From: UBA4416 sp964541155 | GTDB lineage: Bacteria; Bacteroidota; Bacteroidia; B-17B0; Aurantibacillaceae | Reading direction: 5' to 3' | Length of the DNA: 64,000 bases | NCBI GenBank assembly: GCA_964541155.1 | Contig: CAZIPC010000005.1 | Span: 62,001-126,000 of the forward strand | Shown here: positions 9,588-19,183 of the stretch, piece after piece | Layout: the number at the start of each line of letters is the position of its first letter | How positions within the stretch are numbered: position 1 is the stretch's first letter | The notes under the pieces: model-generated | Database searches by the model: none | Told to the model about the DNA's origin: nothing | The model's input: only the letters and a program-made list of their open reading frames with translations | Made by a program: the position numbers and the translations under genes

Positions 9588-10658
9588 ATGAGTATGATGT
9601 CTTCAAATTCAAATAAAGCAGTTATTTATTGGCTATTAACAGGCTGTGCCTTAGTTTATATTATGGTTGTTGTTGGATGTATTACCCGATTAACTCACTC
9701 GGGGTTATCTATTACTGATTGGAGTTTTATGGGGTCTATGCCACCTTTATCTGAAGCTGATTGGATGGATCGTTTTGCTAAATACCAACAAAGCCCCGAA
9801 TTTATAAAAGTAAATTATTCAATGCAATTGTCTCAGTTTAAACACATCTTTTTTTGGGAATATATTCATCGTATGATTGGAAGAACGATTATGTATGTGT
9901 TTTCAATAGGTTTAATTTTGCTAGTTGTTAGAAAAAAAATAGATAAAAAGATGCTCCCTTCTCTTATTTTATTATTTATGATGGGGGCTATGCAAGCCGT
10001 TATTGGCTGGTGGATGGTTTATAGTGGATTGCAACAAAAACCTGCTGTAAGCCATTATCGCTTAGCAATACATTTAATGAGTGCGTTTACTTTATTTGCA
10101 TTTACATTTTGGTTTGCCCTCAAGCTTTTAAATCCAAAAAATGAAATTGTTGAAAATGAAGGACATCAATTAAAGTGGTGGAGTTTATTGTTTTTTACGG
10201 TATTGGTTAAGCAAATCATTTATGGTGCTTTTACAGCGGGTTATGTAGAAGGTGATGCTTCAAAAATTCGCCCTGGTCATATATTTAATACTTGGCCAAA
10301 AATGGGCAATGATTGGATTGCAGAGCAAGTAACAATGAAGGGAGATTTTTTGTCAAATGTAATGGAAAACGCTAGTGGAATTCAATTTATGCATAGAACT
10401 TTAGCTCTTGTTGTTGTGATTGTACTTTGTATTATCTGGTATAAGTCAAATAAATTAAAATTAACGCCATCTCAGTACAGAGGAGTAACGTTTTTAATTT
10501 ATGGAGTTACTATTCAATTTATTTTAGGCGTTTTAACTTTACTATATCAGGTTCCTGTTATATTAGGAGTACTTCATCAAACAGGTGCTTTTTTCTTATT
10601 TGCTACTAGTGTGTATTTAATGTTTCATACGTTTAGAAAAACACCTCAAATTATCTAA
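9588..10658 (+). CDS. ctaA: Heme A synthase, COX15/CtaA family
   Basis: Oxidises the methyl group of heme O to give heme A for aa3-type terminal oxidases, in the inner membrane. The 356-residue protein has about eight membrane segments. Conserved histidines sit in the expected places: CITRLTHSGLSITDW after helix 1, FFWEYIHRMIGR, SHYRLAIHL, GIQFMHRTLAL and LGVLHQTGAFF. The PGHIFNTWPKMG loop between helices is typical for the longer COX15-type members of Bacteroidota and proteobacteria. Several methionines cluster at the N-terminus (MSMMSS), so the exact start is uncertain by up to four codons. No ctaB or oxidase subunit gene is adjacent. Its last 8 bases overlap the convergent thioredoxin-like gene. 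Confidence 0.93.
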   Translation: MSMMSSNSNKAVIYWLLTGCALVYIMVVVGCITRLTHSGLSITDWSFMGSMPPLSEADWMDRFAKYQQSPEFIKVNYSMQLSQFKHIFFWEYIHRMIGRTIMYVFSIGLILLVVRKKIDKKMLPSLILLFMMGAMQAVIGWWMVYSGLQQKPAVSHYRLAIHLMSAFTLFAFTFWFALKLLNPKNEIVENEGHQLKWWSLLFFTVLVKQIIYGAFTAGYVEGDASKIRPGHIFNTWPKMGNDWIAEQVTMKGDFLSNVMENASGIQFMHRTLALVVVIVLCIIWYKSNKLKLTPSQYRGVTFLIYGVTIQFILGVLTLLYQVPVILGVLHQTGAFFLFATSVYLMFHTFRKTPQII

Positions 10659-12063
10659 TTCCAATAATTGTATTTTTTTTTCTTTGCTTAAATAAAGCAT
10701 TAAACTTGTATTCAATTCCTTCGCTTGGCATTAATGCTGGAGATTGAATAAGTTGCATTTGAGGATTAATGAAGAAGTAACCTGATACTGTTTTAATATT
10801 ATAGGACTGTTTTGCAGTACTGCTTATAGTTTGATATAATATTGTCCAATCTTGTTTTGGATTTGCTTTTAAGTATGATTTATATTTAGTGATACTATCG
10901 TCTAGGCAAACGCTTATAAACGTAACCTTGTCATTAAATTTTTTCTTCAGATCAATTATTTTTTGCATTTCCTTTATGCTTATATCGCTTTCGCTAGAAA
11001 AAAAGTTTAAGTAAATATGTTTGCCTTTGTATTGAGAGAGATAAACAGGAAGATCAGTTTTATCAAATGCTAAAAAATCAGGGGCATTTGCGCCAGCTTG
11101 TAATTGATTAATAGTTGATAAAATATGTTGAGTTATTTTTTTATGTTCAGGTATTGTAGTTTCTCGGTATACTTGTTCTATTACACTTTGTACTTGTTTT
11201 TTGTCAAAATCTGGGCTATAATAAAAATCTCGTAAACCTTTTATAATTAGTAATTCTCTTAATGTAGGATTTAAAATGGTTTTATCTGTTTTAAATTGAT
11301 TTTGTAAATCTGTATAGCTAGCAAACGCATTAATACTATTATATATATTTCCGCCGTTTTTAGTTGATGCAAAAGCTTTTAGGTACCCGGTATAATAGGT
11401 ATTAAAAAATTGCATGTATTCGTAATTAGAATATAATATTGGTTTTCCATCAATAAATTGTTTATATAAAAAAGTTCTGCCTCGTGACGTGCTAGAATAA
11501 AAATTAGCAAATGAATACTCTACATAATTTTTAAAGTAAGGATTTTTAATAGATGAATACCTTTTTTTACAAGTAATTAAAAATGTATCCAGTAATGCAT
11601 TAACCTTTGCTGGAGTTAAATAACTATTAGAATTACGAATAAATAATTGATTGTATTGACTATTAAAATCAATTATTAAGGCATTTAATTCTGTACTGTC
11701 CTTTCCATATATACTTATATCAACAGTTGTTTCAGTTCCTTGTTGATGATTTGCAGCAGAGTCTTCTTCTGGAAAATAAATGCCATACACAAAATTAGGT
11801 TGAACATAGATTTTACCTACTAAATTATTAATGGTTATTAAAACAGGCTTTGTGGCTGTTGATTGAAGTTTGAGTTCAAAATAACCATCTTTATCTATGG
11901 TATCTATGCTTTCTTTAACAATTGTATACGTAATATAATCTGTAAAATCATTTAAAACAATTTCTTTTCCAATATGAGAAGGATGTGCTTTGCCTTTAAT
12001 GGTAATATTTTGTGCATTACAATTAATAAATGCTGTTAATATAAAAAATAGGATAAGTCGCAT
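10651..12063 (-). CDS. Secreted thioredoxin-fold protein lacking the CXXC motif
   Basis: A 470-residue exported protein with a signal peptide ending FINCNAQ (cleavage near residue 18). Residues about 19-100 form a beta-rich domain (NITIKGKAHPSHIGKEIVL) resembling the N-terminal domain of Bacteroidota TlpA-like proteins. Residues 322-455 look like a TlpA/AhpC-type thioredoxin domain: AGANAPDFLAFDK, then YKGKHIYLNFFSS, then SVCLDDSITKYKSYLK and SGYFFINPQ. Where active family members carry Cys-X-X-Cys the protein has Ser359-Asp-Ile-Ser362. It therefore cannot act as a conventional disulfide reductase; a binding or structural role in the periplasm is inference. The middle part is unassigned. The gene overlaps ctaA tail to tail by 8 bases. 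Confidence 0.75.
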   Translation of the reverse strand: MRLILFFILTAFINCNAQNITIKGKAHPSHIGKEIVLNDFTDYITYTIVKESIDTIDKDGYFELKLQSTATKPVLITINNLVGKIYVQPNFVYGIYFPEEDSAANHQQGTETTVDISIYGKDSTELNALIIDFNSQYNQLFIRNSNSYLTPAKVNALLDTFLITCKKRYSSIKNPYFKNYVEYSFANFYSSTSRGRTFLYKQFIDGKPILYSNYEYMQFFNTYYTGYLKAFASTKNGGNIYNSINAFASYTDLQNQFKTDKTILNPTLRELLIIKGLRDFYYSPDFDKKQVQSVIEQVYRETTIPEHKKITQHILSTINQLQAGANAPDFLAFDKTDLPVYLSQYKGKHIYLNFFSSESDISIKEMQKIIDLKKKFNDKVTFISVCLDDSITKYKSYLKANPKQDWTILYQTISSTAKQSYNIKTVSGYFFINPQMQLIQSPALMPSEGIEYKFNALFKQRKKNTIIGIR

Positions 12064-12123
12064 GAAAATTATAATGTTTAAATATACAATTAGTTACATT
12101 ATATTAAAACTAAAACAGATTAA

Positions 12124-12669
12124 CTATAATTGACTTTGACTGTTAAAGAAACTAAAATGAACATTGCCGTATTTTCGAGTTTCGATATAGTTTGTTTTAG
12201 AGCTTAAATCTGTTTTTGGACCATGTTCAATAATCAAAACACCATCCGTAAGCAATAAGTTATTATTAAAAACTATTTCATGAATCATATCAATGTTTTC
12301 TAATTCATAAGGGGGATCAGCAAAAATTAAATTATAACGCATGCTTGCTTTTTCTATAAATTTAAAAACATCTGCTCTTTCTGTTATAATTGTTTTTATT
12401 TGTAAATTTTTAGAAATGTTTTTTAAAAAAAATAAACAAGGGCTATGTTTGTCTACAGCATATATTTTTTTTGCTCCACGTGACGCGAACTCTAGGCTAA
12501 TGTTTCCTGTTCCGCAAAATAAATCTAAAACTATTAAATCTTCAAAATCAATTTTATGATTTAAAATATTAAATAGTCCTTCTTTCGCAAAGTCTGTAGT
12601 AGGCCTAACGGGAAGATTTTTTGGGGCTATAATTTGTTTTCCTTTATGTGTTCCTCCTATTATTCGCAA
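12124..12669 (-). CDS. rsmD: 16S rRNA (guanine966-N2)-methyltransferase RsmD
   Basis: Methylates G966 of 16S rRNA in the small ribosomal subunit using S-adenosylmethionine. The 181-residue protein starts with MRIIGGTHKGKQI and RPTTDFAKEGLFNIL, both RsmD signatures, followed by the SAM-binding motif VLDLFCGTGNISLE near residue 48 and the catalytic FADPPYEL near 115. The start codon is TTG; it is kept because MRIIGG is the universal RsmD N-terminus and no ATG fits. The gene overlaps the upstream DUF3822 gene by 10 bases, which indicates translational coupling. Confidence 0.92.
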   Translation of the reverse strand: MRIIGGTHKGKQIIAPKNLPVRPTTDFAKEGLFNILNHKIDFEDLIVLDLFCGTGNISLEFASRGAKKIYAVDKHSPCLFFLKNISKNLQIKTIITERADVFKFIEKASMRYNLIFADPPYELENIDMIHEIVFNNNLLLTDGVLIIEHGPKTDLSSKTNYIETRKYGNVHFSFFNSQSQL

Positions 12670-13502
12670 AACAATCTGTTTAATATAGTATAACTAAAAT
12701 GTTGAGGTAGCCCATTAATTTCATTCCAATTTATGGCTTTATTTCCTGTTGCCAAACGAATGTGTTTAATGTACTTTTTTAATAACTGAATTGTACGTGC
12801 CGTAGAATCAATGTTTCCGGCAACTGTAACATGAACTGTTAGTGGATTTAATTGATATTGTTCTAAAATAAATAAAACATAATACAGCATGTCTTCTTCT
12901 GTTTTTATAGAAAATTGGTTGGCTAATAGTAGTTGCGAACCTGTTTTAACTGTAATTTCAATGTAGTTTTTATGAATATATAAAACAATATTTTCATTTA
13001 TTAACTCTTCAGTTTGAAGAATTAATTTAGATAATACCGTAAGCGTGTGTTTTATTTGATGATGAGGAAATACTAGGTCAAACGTAGATTTTAGCTCTTC
13101 TCCTATTGAGTAAATTAACTTTATATCAGTATTTATGTCATCTACTAATAATACTTTTTCGTTTGTTGACCCAGAGTTAAACTCTAATAATGTTCTATTG
13201 TTTTCAGGATTATAGAAATTAGTGGGACATAATGTAAATTTAGAATCAAAATAATTTATATATACATGCTTGTAATCTTTTTTAGAAATCCTAAAGTGAT
13301 TAATTGCATTTAAAAAATGTTCATGAATATCTTGTTTTAAAATGGCATCAATTGGATAGCTACAAATGAATAATGGTTTATTTTGTTCAGATTGTATTTC
13401 GCAAAATTGAATTAAGTTTTCTGATAGTTCAATAATTAGACTATCTGCTAAAGTAGACAACTGTCCGAATGAAGAAAGATTAATATTTATTTCAGTTGAC
13501 AT
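12660..13502 (-). CDS. DUF3822 family protein
   Basis: A 280-residue protein of a family that, as I recall, is restricted to Bacteroidota and commonly precedes rsmD; the coupling is seen here as a 10-base overlap. There is no signal peptide or membrane segment. The family is thought to adopt an actin/hexokinase-like fold, but no catalytic residues are recognisable to me and no function is established. Visible features are an acidic, beta-rich N-terminal half (residues 1-135) and a second half with KQIKHTLTVLSKLILQ-like and ENIVLYIHKNYIEITV segments. A role in ribosome assembly would be a guess from the neighbour alone. Confidence 0.75.
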   Translation of the reverse strand: MSTEININLSSFGQLSTLADSLIIELSENLIQFCEIQSEQNKPLFICSYPIDAILKQDIHEHFLNAINHFRISKKDYKHVYINYFDSKFTLCPTNFYNPENNRTLLEFNSGSTNEKVLLVDDINTDIKLIYSIGEELKSTFDLVFPHHQIKHTLTVLSKLILQTEELINENIVLYIHKNYIEITVKTGSQLLLANQFSIKTEEDMLYYVLFILEQYQLNPLTVHVTVAGNIDSTARTIQLLKKYIKHIRLATGNKAINWNEINGLPQHFSYTILNRLFCE

Positions 13503-13556
13503 TATTAATTACAAATCTAAACTATAAAAATGATTACTAAAAAAATATTATCTATT

Positions 13557-14318
13557 TTAATATGTTAATTGCCTATGAAACTCTGAACAGATTATAGCGC
13601 AGGCATTTGCTGCATTTAAAGATTCGCTGCCATTAGATGAAGCAGCAGGAATAGTTATTTGATTTGTGATTTTTTGTAATATTTCACTTGAAATTCCATT
13701 TGCTTCATTTCCAATAACAATTAATCCAGGTTTTAAAGTTGAAGTGTAAATATTATTACCATTTAATACAGCACCATAAATAGGAATTTTAACTATGTTG
13801 TGTAATAAATTATGAAAATCTTCAACAATAACATTAACCCGTAAAACAGCTCCCATGCTTGCTTGAAGTGTTTTAGGGTTATATAGTTCGGTGCATTTAG
13901 GCGAGCAAATTATTTGTTTAATGCCAAACCAATCTGCAATTCTAATGATAGTACCTAAATTCCCAGGATCTCTAATGTCATCTAAAAATAAATTTGTGCT
14001 AGAATTTAATGCATCATTATCTAAGGATTGTTTTGATTTTTTTACAACTGCCAATACTTGATTAGGGGTAGATAATAAGCTTATTTTATGAAGTTCGTCA
14101 GTTGAAATTATTGTAAATGCTATTTTATTAGTTATTAAAAGTTCCTTCTGATTTTCAATATATGCAGAAACAGCATAAATTTCTTTTATTTCAAATTTAG
14201 TATGAGTTATAAATTCTGTCACTAATTTTATACCCTCTACAATAAATAAACCTTCCTCTTCTCTGTTTTTTTTGGTATGTAAAGATTGAATATGTTTTAT
14301 CTGATTTTTACTAATCAT
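13557..14318 (-). CDS. TrmH/SpoU family RNA 2'-O-ribose methyltransferase
   Basis: A SPOUT-class methylase expected to methylate a ribose 2'-OH in rRNA or tRNA. The 253-residue protein has an N-terminal substrate-binding part (residues 1-95, with REEEGLFIVEGIKLV) and a C-terminal knotted domain with the three SpoU motifs: DDIRDPGNLGTIIRIADWFG near 118, VIGNEANGISSEI near 207 and IPAASSNGSESLNAANACAI near 225. The order and residues match catalytically active members (the arginine and the asparagine-glutamate of motifs 1 and 2 are present). The target nucleotide is unknown. It is divergent from tamL, with only 43 bases between them. Confidence 0.87.
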   Translation of the reverse strand: MISKNQIKHIQSLHTKKNREEEGLFIVEGIKLVTEFITHTKFEIKEIYAVSAYIENQKELLITNKIAFTIISTDELHKISLLSTPNQVLAVVKKSKQSLDNDALNSSTNLFLDDIRDPGNLGTIIRIADWFGIKQIICSPKCTELYNPKTLQASMGAVLRVNVIVEDFHNLLHNIVKIPIYGAVLNGNNIYTSTLKPGLIVIGNEANGISSEILQKITNQITIPAASSNGSESLNAANACAIICSEFHRQLTY

Positions 14319-14361
14319 AATTTAAACTTAAATTAGTGGACTATAAATGTAAGTAATCCAA

Positions 14362-16896
14362 TTGACCTATTTAAAATATATTTCTAGTATTTTAAAAATT
14401 ACTTTTAAAAGTAGTTACGTGCTTTTAGCGTATATTATATTTTTATCTTCTTGCGGTATCAATAAACACTTAAAAGAAAATGAATTTTTATTGAGTAAAA
14501 ATGAAATTAAAGAAAATGGAACCCACATAGATCATGCTGAATTAGAAGCTTTTGTTAGACAAAAACCAAATCGAAAAGTTCTTAAGTTAATTCGATTAAA
14601 TTTATGGTTATACAATCAAGTTGATCAAGTTAAAATGCTTAAGCATAAAGCAAAAAGAGATGCGAGGTACGATAGAATTAATGCAAAAAGAATAAAAAAG
14701 AATAATCTTAAAAATCAAAAAAGAATAGCTAAAGGTAAATCTACTAAAGCCCCTAATCTTAAAAACAAAGAAAAAGCAACCTTTAGAGAAAGTATTATTG
14801 AAGTTGGAGAACCACCTGTTATTTTGGACACTGTTTTAACTAGGATAACTAAAAATCAATTACAAAAATTTATTTTTTCAAAGGGTTATTTTGATTCTAA
14901 AGTAAAAGATAGTTTAGTTTTAGATGTTAAAAACAAAAGAGCAAAAAATTATTTTTTTATAACCAAAACAAAGCCATATACTATTCAAAATATTGATTAT
15001 AAAATTGAAGATACACTTATTAAACCTTTTGTATTAAAAGACACTGTAACATCATTCGTTAAATGTCATATGATTTATGATGAAGATGTTTTTCAAAAAG
15101 AGCGTGAACGCATTACGGAGAATCAATTAAATAATGGATATTTTTATTTTGCTCCGGAATATATTAATTATATTGTTGATACAAATTTAGTAGGGCAGAA
15201 TGTAAATCTTACTATCGGATTAAAACAATATTCAAAAACATTTAATGAAACTAATGATTCGTTAGTTTATGTAAATCATCCAAGGTTCTTTATACAAAAT
15301 GTCTATCTTATCCCAGAAACAATACCTGATTTTAAAGGAAAGTCAGATGCTGTTTTTATGAAAGATACCACGGAGTATTACGGAATAAAGATTTTACACA
15401 ATAATGTATTAAAGTTTTTGGAAAAAGATTTGGCAAGAAATATTTTCATTTCTCCTAATCAATTATATCAACAAAGTTTATCAGAAGAAACATTTAAAAA
15501 TTTAAGTGCCTTAAGAGTTTTTAAAAATGTTTATATTCAATATTTAAAAAATCCTTACTATTCTGACAAATTAGATTGTTATATTGTCTGTCAACCAGTT
15601 GTTAAGCAATCTGTAACTATCGAAACGGAAGGCACCAACACATCAGGGAATTTAGGAATTGCAGGAAGTTTAGTTTTTCAAAATAAAAACGCGTTTAAAG
15701 GAGCTGAATTAGTAGAGCTAAAATTAAAAGGATCATTAACAGCGCAAAAACAATTTAATAAAACTACTAATACAACCAATATTAACGATGTTCAAAGAAC
15801 ATTTAATACCATTCAATTTGGGCCAGAATTAAATATTTATTTCCCTAAACCGCTTTTCCCATTTACTTTATTTTATAATAAAAAACACACAAATAACATC
15901 CGCTATTTCATACAGCCTAAAACTATATTAAATCTATCTGTTAATTATCAATCTCGTCCAGAATTTAATAGAACAATTTACAACGTGTCTTATGGATTTA
16001 AATTTACTAATAGTAAAAGTTTACTTTATTATGACATAGTTCCATTAGAAGCGTACATTGTAAAAGCAAAATTGTTTGGTAATTTTCAAACAGAATTATC
16101 AAAACTTAATGATTATTTTTTATTGAATTCATTTCAAGATCATATTACGACACTTTCAAAAATTTCTGCAGTATTTAATAATCAATTACTAAGTAAAAAA
16201 AGAAATTTAATGTATTTAAAAGTAAGCTTAAGTTCTTCAGGAAATATCTTAAGAGGATTATATTCTGTTACTCATCAAGATAAAGATATTCAGGGACGTT
16301 ATTTAATACAAGACATTCCCTTTTCTCAATTTTTAAAATTTGACATAGATTTTCGTTCTTATCATAAAATTAGAAAAAATGAAAAATTAGTTTATCGCAT
16401 CGTGGGAGGTTTTGGTAAACCCTTAAAAAATTTAACCTCATTACCATACGAACAAAGTTTTTTTAGTGGAGGGCCAAATAGTATTAGGGCATGGAGGGCA
16501 AGAACCTTAGGTCCTGGAAGCTACAATCAGCCAGATTCTGTTACGGCCAGATATGATAAAATTGGAAATATTCAAATTGAAAGCAATGTTGAGTATAGAT
16601 TTCATATTTTTAAATCATTTTATGGAGCTTGGTTTGTAGATGCAGGTAATATTTGGCAATCATATAGCGATCCAAATAAACCAAATGGACAGTTTAAATT
16701 AAATAAATTTTATAAAGAAATAGCTGTTGGTTCGGGTTTTGGACTAAGGTATGATTTTAGTTTTTTTGTTTTACGTTTTGATGGAGCTATTAAAGTTATT
16801 GACCCACAGTTTAATGAAGGAAACAGATTTGTATTAGGAAAACAAACTATACGACAATCTGGTATTTTAAATTTTGGTATAGGTTATCCTTTTTAA
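14362..16896 (+). CDS. tamL: TamL-type BamA-family outer-membrane lipoprotein
   Basis: An 844-residue Omp85 protein. It has a lipoprotein signal ending IIFLSSC (cysteine near residue 31), which distinguishes the Bacteroidota TamL group from BamA. A lysine-rich stretch follows (about 85-135), then POTRA-like modules (about 155-400) and a C-terminal 16-strand barrel from about 430. The barrel shows the substrate-loop signature FSGGPNSIRAWRARTLGPGS near 705 and ends in LNFGIGYPF. TamL is thought to work with a TamB-like protein in outer-membrane assembly; tamB is not in this window. The start is TTG because a stop lies 12 bases upstream; a GTG at 14419 would give only a 12-residue signal before the lipobox and is less likely. 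A TAAATTAG element at 14329 could be the -7 box. Confidence 0.85.
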   Translation: MTYLKYISSILKITFKSSYVLLAYIIFLSSCGINKHLKENEFLLSKNEIKENGTHIDHAELEAFVRQKPNRKVLKLIRLNLWLYNQVDQVKMLKHKAKRDARYDRINAKRIKKNNLKNQKRIAKGKSTKAPNLKNKEKATFRESIIEVGEPPVILDTVLTRITKNQLQKFIFSKGYFDSKVKDSLVLDVKNKRAKNYFFITKTKPYTIQNIDYKIEDTLIKPFVLKDTVTSFVKCHMIYDEDVFQKERERITENQLNNGYFYFAPEYINYIVDTNLVGQNVNLTIGLKQYSKTFNETNDSLVYVNHPRFFIQNVYLIPETIPDFKGKSDAVFMKDTTEYYGIKILHNNVLKFLEKDLARNIFISPNQLYQQSLSEETFKNLSALRVFKNVYIQYLKNPYYSDKLDCYIVCQPVVKQSVTIETEGTNTSGNLGIAGSLVFQNKNAFKGAELVELKLKGSLTAQKQFNKTTNTTNINDVQRTFNTIQFGPELNIYFPKPLFPFTLFYNKKHTNNIRYFIQPKTILNLSVNYQSRPEFNRTIYNVSYGFKFTNSKSLLYYDIVPLEAYIVKAKLFGNFQTELSKLNDYFLLNSFQDHITTLSKISAVFNNQLLSKKRNLMYLKVSLSSSGNILRGLYSVTHQDKDIQGRYLIQDIPFSQFLKFDIDFRSYHKIRKNEKLVYRIVGGFGKPLKNLTSLPYEQSFFSGGPNSIRAWRARTLGPGSYNQPDSVTARYDKIGNIQIESNVEYRFHIFKSFYGAWFVDAGNIWQSYSDPNKPNGQFKLNKFYKEIAVGSGFGLRYDFSFFVLRFDGAIKVIDPQFNEGNRFVLGKQTIRQSGILNFGIGYPF

Positions 16897-16945
16897 TAAC
16901 CGTTTTTTTATAAATATTACCACTTAGGTATCTATCAAAAAAAGT

Positions 16946-16953
16946 TATCTTTG
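16946..16953 (+). promoter_or_regulatory. -7 box of the prfC promoter
   Basis: TATCTTTG is a perfect match to the Bacteroidota -7 consensus TAnnTTTG and lies 20 bases before the prfC ATG. The -33 element is poor (TTAG at 16924-16927, 18-base spacer). Confidence 0.6.
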
Positions 16954-16973
16954 CAATCTTATTTTAAACTTCA

Positions 16974-18557
16974 ATGAGCTTTATTCAAGAATTACATAAA
17001 AGAAAAACGTTTGCTATTATTGCCCACCCCGACGCTGGTAAAACCACACTTACCGAAAAATTGTTACTTTTTGGAGGGGCAATTCAATCAGCAGGAGCTG
17101 TAAAATCAAATAAAATTAAAAAGTCAACTACTTCCGATTTTATGGAAATTGAGAAGCAACGTGGTATTTCTGTTTCCACATCTGTAATGGCTTTTGATTA
17201 CAAAGATTTTAAAGTAAATATTCTTGACACTCCAGGACACGAGGATTTTGCTGAAGACACCTATCGCACTTTATCAGCAGTTGATAGTGTTATCATGGTT
17301 ATTGATTGTGTAAAAGGAGTTGAACCACAAACGCGAAAATTATTAGAGGTTTGTCGCATGCGAAACACACCAGTTATTGTTTTTGTAAACAAAATGGATC
17401 GCGAAGGACAAAACGCTTTTGATTTATTAGATGAGATTGAAAAAGAGTTAAAAATTAGAGTTCGTCCTTTAACCTGGCCAATAGGAATAGGTAAATCATT
17501 TAAAGGAGTATATAATCTTTACGAAAAAAAACTATCATTATTTCAAGGGGATAGCAAAACAACCGTTGAAGAAAGTGTGGTTTTAGATAATGTAAATGAT
17601 TCTGAAATCGAAAAATATATTAGTGAAGATTTTGCAAATCAACTACGAAGTGATATCGAATTGATAGATGGTGTTTATGATGATTTTGATAAAAGAGAAT
17701 ACTTAAAAGCCAATGTTAGTCCGGTATTTTTTGGTAGTGCTGTTAATAATTTTGGTATTAAAGAACTATTAGATTGTTTCGTAGAAATTGCACCAACCCC
17801 ACAAGGTAGAGATACAGATACAGCAGGACATATAGAGCCTGAATCTCCAAAGTTTAGTGGATTTGTATTTAAAATTCACGCTAATCTCGATCCAAAACAC
17901 CGAGACAGAATTGCATTTTTAAGAATTGTATCAGGTAAATTTGAACGAAATAAATACTATTATAACGTTAGAGAGGGAAAAGACATGCGTTTTAGTAATC
18001 CTACTGCGTTTATGGCTCAACAAAAATCAGTTATTGATGAGTCATTTCCTGGAGATGTGATAGGTTTATATGATGCAGGTAATTTTAAAATTGGTGATAC
18101 ATTAACAGAAGGGCCTAAATTTAATTTTAAAGGTATACCTAGTTTTTCCCCAGAGTTATTTAAATATGTAACTAATCTGGATCCAATGAAAACAAAGCAA
18201 TTACAAAAAGGATTAGAGCAGTTAACAGATGAGGGCGTGGCTCAATTATTTACTAAAAAAGCAGACGGAAGAAAAGTGGTAGGTACCGTTGGTGCCTTAC
18301 AGTTTGAGGTTATTCAACATCGTTTAAAATCAGAATACAATGCGTCTTGTGGATACGAATCTGTTAATTTATACAAAGCGTTGTGGATTGAATGCGATGA
18401 TAAAAAAAAGTTGGATGAATTTTTGATAGATAAATCTAATCATATAGCATATGATAAAGAAAATCGATTAGTGTTTTTAGCAGAATCTGCTTGGTTGTTA
18501 GAGATGGCACAAACTAAATTCCCCGAAATAAAATTTCATCTTAAGAGTGAATTTTAA
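16974..18557 (+). CDS. prfC: Peptide chain release factor 3
   Basis: A translational GTPase that removes RF1 or RF2 from the ribosome after peptide release. The 527-residue length matches the family. G1 is AHPDAGKTT (17-25), the switch region has KQRGISVSTSVM, G3 is DTPGHEDF and G4 is NKMDRE; SAGAVKSNKIKKSTTSDFME is specific to RF3 rather than EF-G. The C-terminal domain carries LQFEVIQHRLKSEYN. It is followed after 11 bases by the hexapeptide-repeat gene, probably in one transcript. Confidence 0.96.
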   Translation: MSFIQELHKRKTFAIIAHPDAGKTTLTEKLLLFGGAIQSAGAVKSNKIKKSTTSDFMEIEKQRGISVSTSVMAFDYKDFKVNILDTPGHEDFAEDTYRTLSAVDSVIMVIDCVKGVEPQTRKLLEVCRMRNTPVIVFVNKMDREGQNAFDLLDEIEKELKIRVRPLTWPIGIGKSFKGVYNLYEKKLSLFQGDSKTTVEESVVLDNVNDSEIEKYISEDFANQLRSDIELIDGVYDDFDKREYLKANVSPVFFGSAVNNFGIKELLDCFVEIAPTPQGRDTDTAGHIEPESPKFSGFVFKIHANLDPKHRDRIAFLRIVSGKFERNKYYYNVREGKDMRFSNPTAFMAQQKSVIDESFPGDVIGLYDAGNFKIGDTLTEGPKFNFKGIPSFSPELFKYVTNLDPMKTKQLQKGLEQLTDEGVAQLFTKKADGRKVVGTVGALQFEVIQHRLKSEYNASCGYESVNLYKALWIECDDKKKLDEFLIDKSNHIAYDKENRLVFLAESAWLLEMAQTKFPEIKFHLKSEF

Positions 18558-18568
18558 AAAAAAATACA

Positions 18569-19183
18569 ATGGCAAATATTTTCGAATTTAATGGTTATAA
18601 ACCCGTCATACATAAAAGTTCATTCATTCATCCAAATGCAACAGTTACAGGCAATGTAATTATTGGCAGAAATGTATATATAGGCCCAGGCGCTGCTATT
18701 CGAGGAGATTGGGGGCAAATTATTATTGAAGATGGCTGTAATGTTCAAGAAAATTGTACAATTCATATGTTTCCAGGAACAACGGTATTGTTAAAAGAAT
18801 CGGCACACATAGGTCATGGAGCCATTATTCATGGAGGAACGATAGGAAAAAATGTGTTAGTAGGAATGAATGCAGTTGTAATGGATAATTGTGTAATAGG
18901 TGATAATTGTATAATAGGCGCACTTTGCTTTATTCCTGCCGATACAGTGATAGAAGCTAAAAAAGTTGTAGTTGGAAATCCTGGAAAAATAGTAAAAGAT
19001 GTAAGTGATGAGATGATTGAATGGAAAACAAAAGGCACAAAATTATATCAGCAGCTACCCGCAGATTGTTATAATACCCTAAAACCTTGTGAACCTTTAA
19101 GAAGAATTCCGGCTTTTAAACCCGATCAACAAAGTGAATATAAAACATGGAATGAAGAAAAATCAAAAATTATAAAAAAATAA
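18569..19183 (+). CDS. Gamma carbonic anhydrase-like hexapeptide-repeat protein (PaaY/CaiE type)
   Basis: A 204-residue left-handed beta-helix trimer protein. The hexapeptide pattern runs from about residue 20 to 135 (ATVTGNVIIGRNVYIGPGAA and following). The three zinc-ligand histidines of the CamH/PaaY/CaiE subgroup are present: His66 in CTIH, and His83 and His88 in HIGHGAIIH. The acidic loop of the archaeal Cam enzyme is absent, as in this subgroup. The C-terminal tail (140-204) is helical and ends in charged residues. PaaY members hydrolyse certain CoA thioesters and others have weak carbonic anhydrase activity; which applies here cannot be told, and no phenylacetate genes are nearby. Its stop codon directly abuts that of the convergent DUF6089 gene. 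Confidence 0.82.
   Translation: MANIFEFNGYKPVIHKSSFIHPNATVTGNVIIGRNVYIGPGAAIRGDWGQIIIEDGCNVQENCTIHMFPGTTVLLKESAHIGHGAIIHGGTIGKNVLVGMNAVVMDNCVIGDNCIIGALCFIPADTVIEAKKVVVGNPGKIVKDVSDEMIEWKTKGTKLYQQLPADCYNTLKPCEPLRRIPAFKPDQQSEYKTWNEEKSKIIKK

Noticed and set aside
12341..12559. Open frame opposite rsmD
   Set aside because: It mirrors the conserved SAM-binding region of rsmD and has no independent signals.
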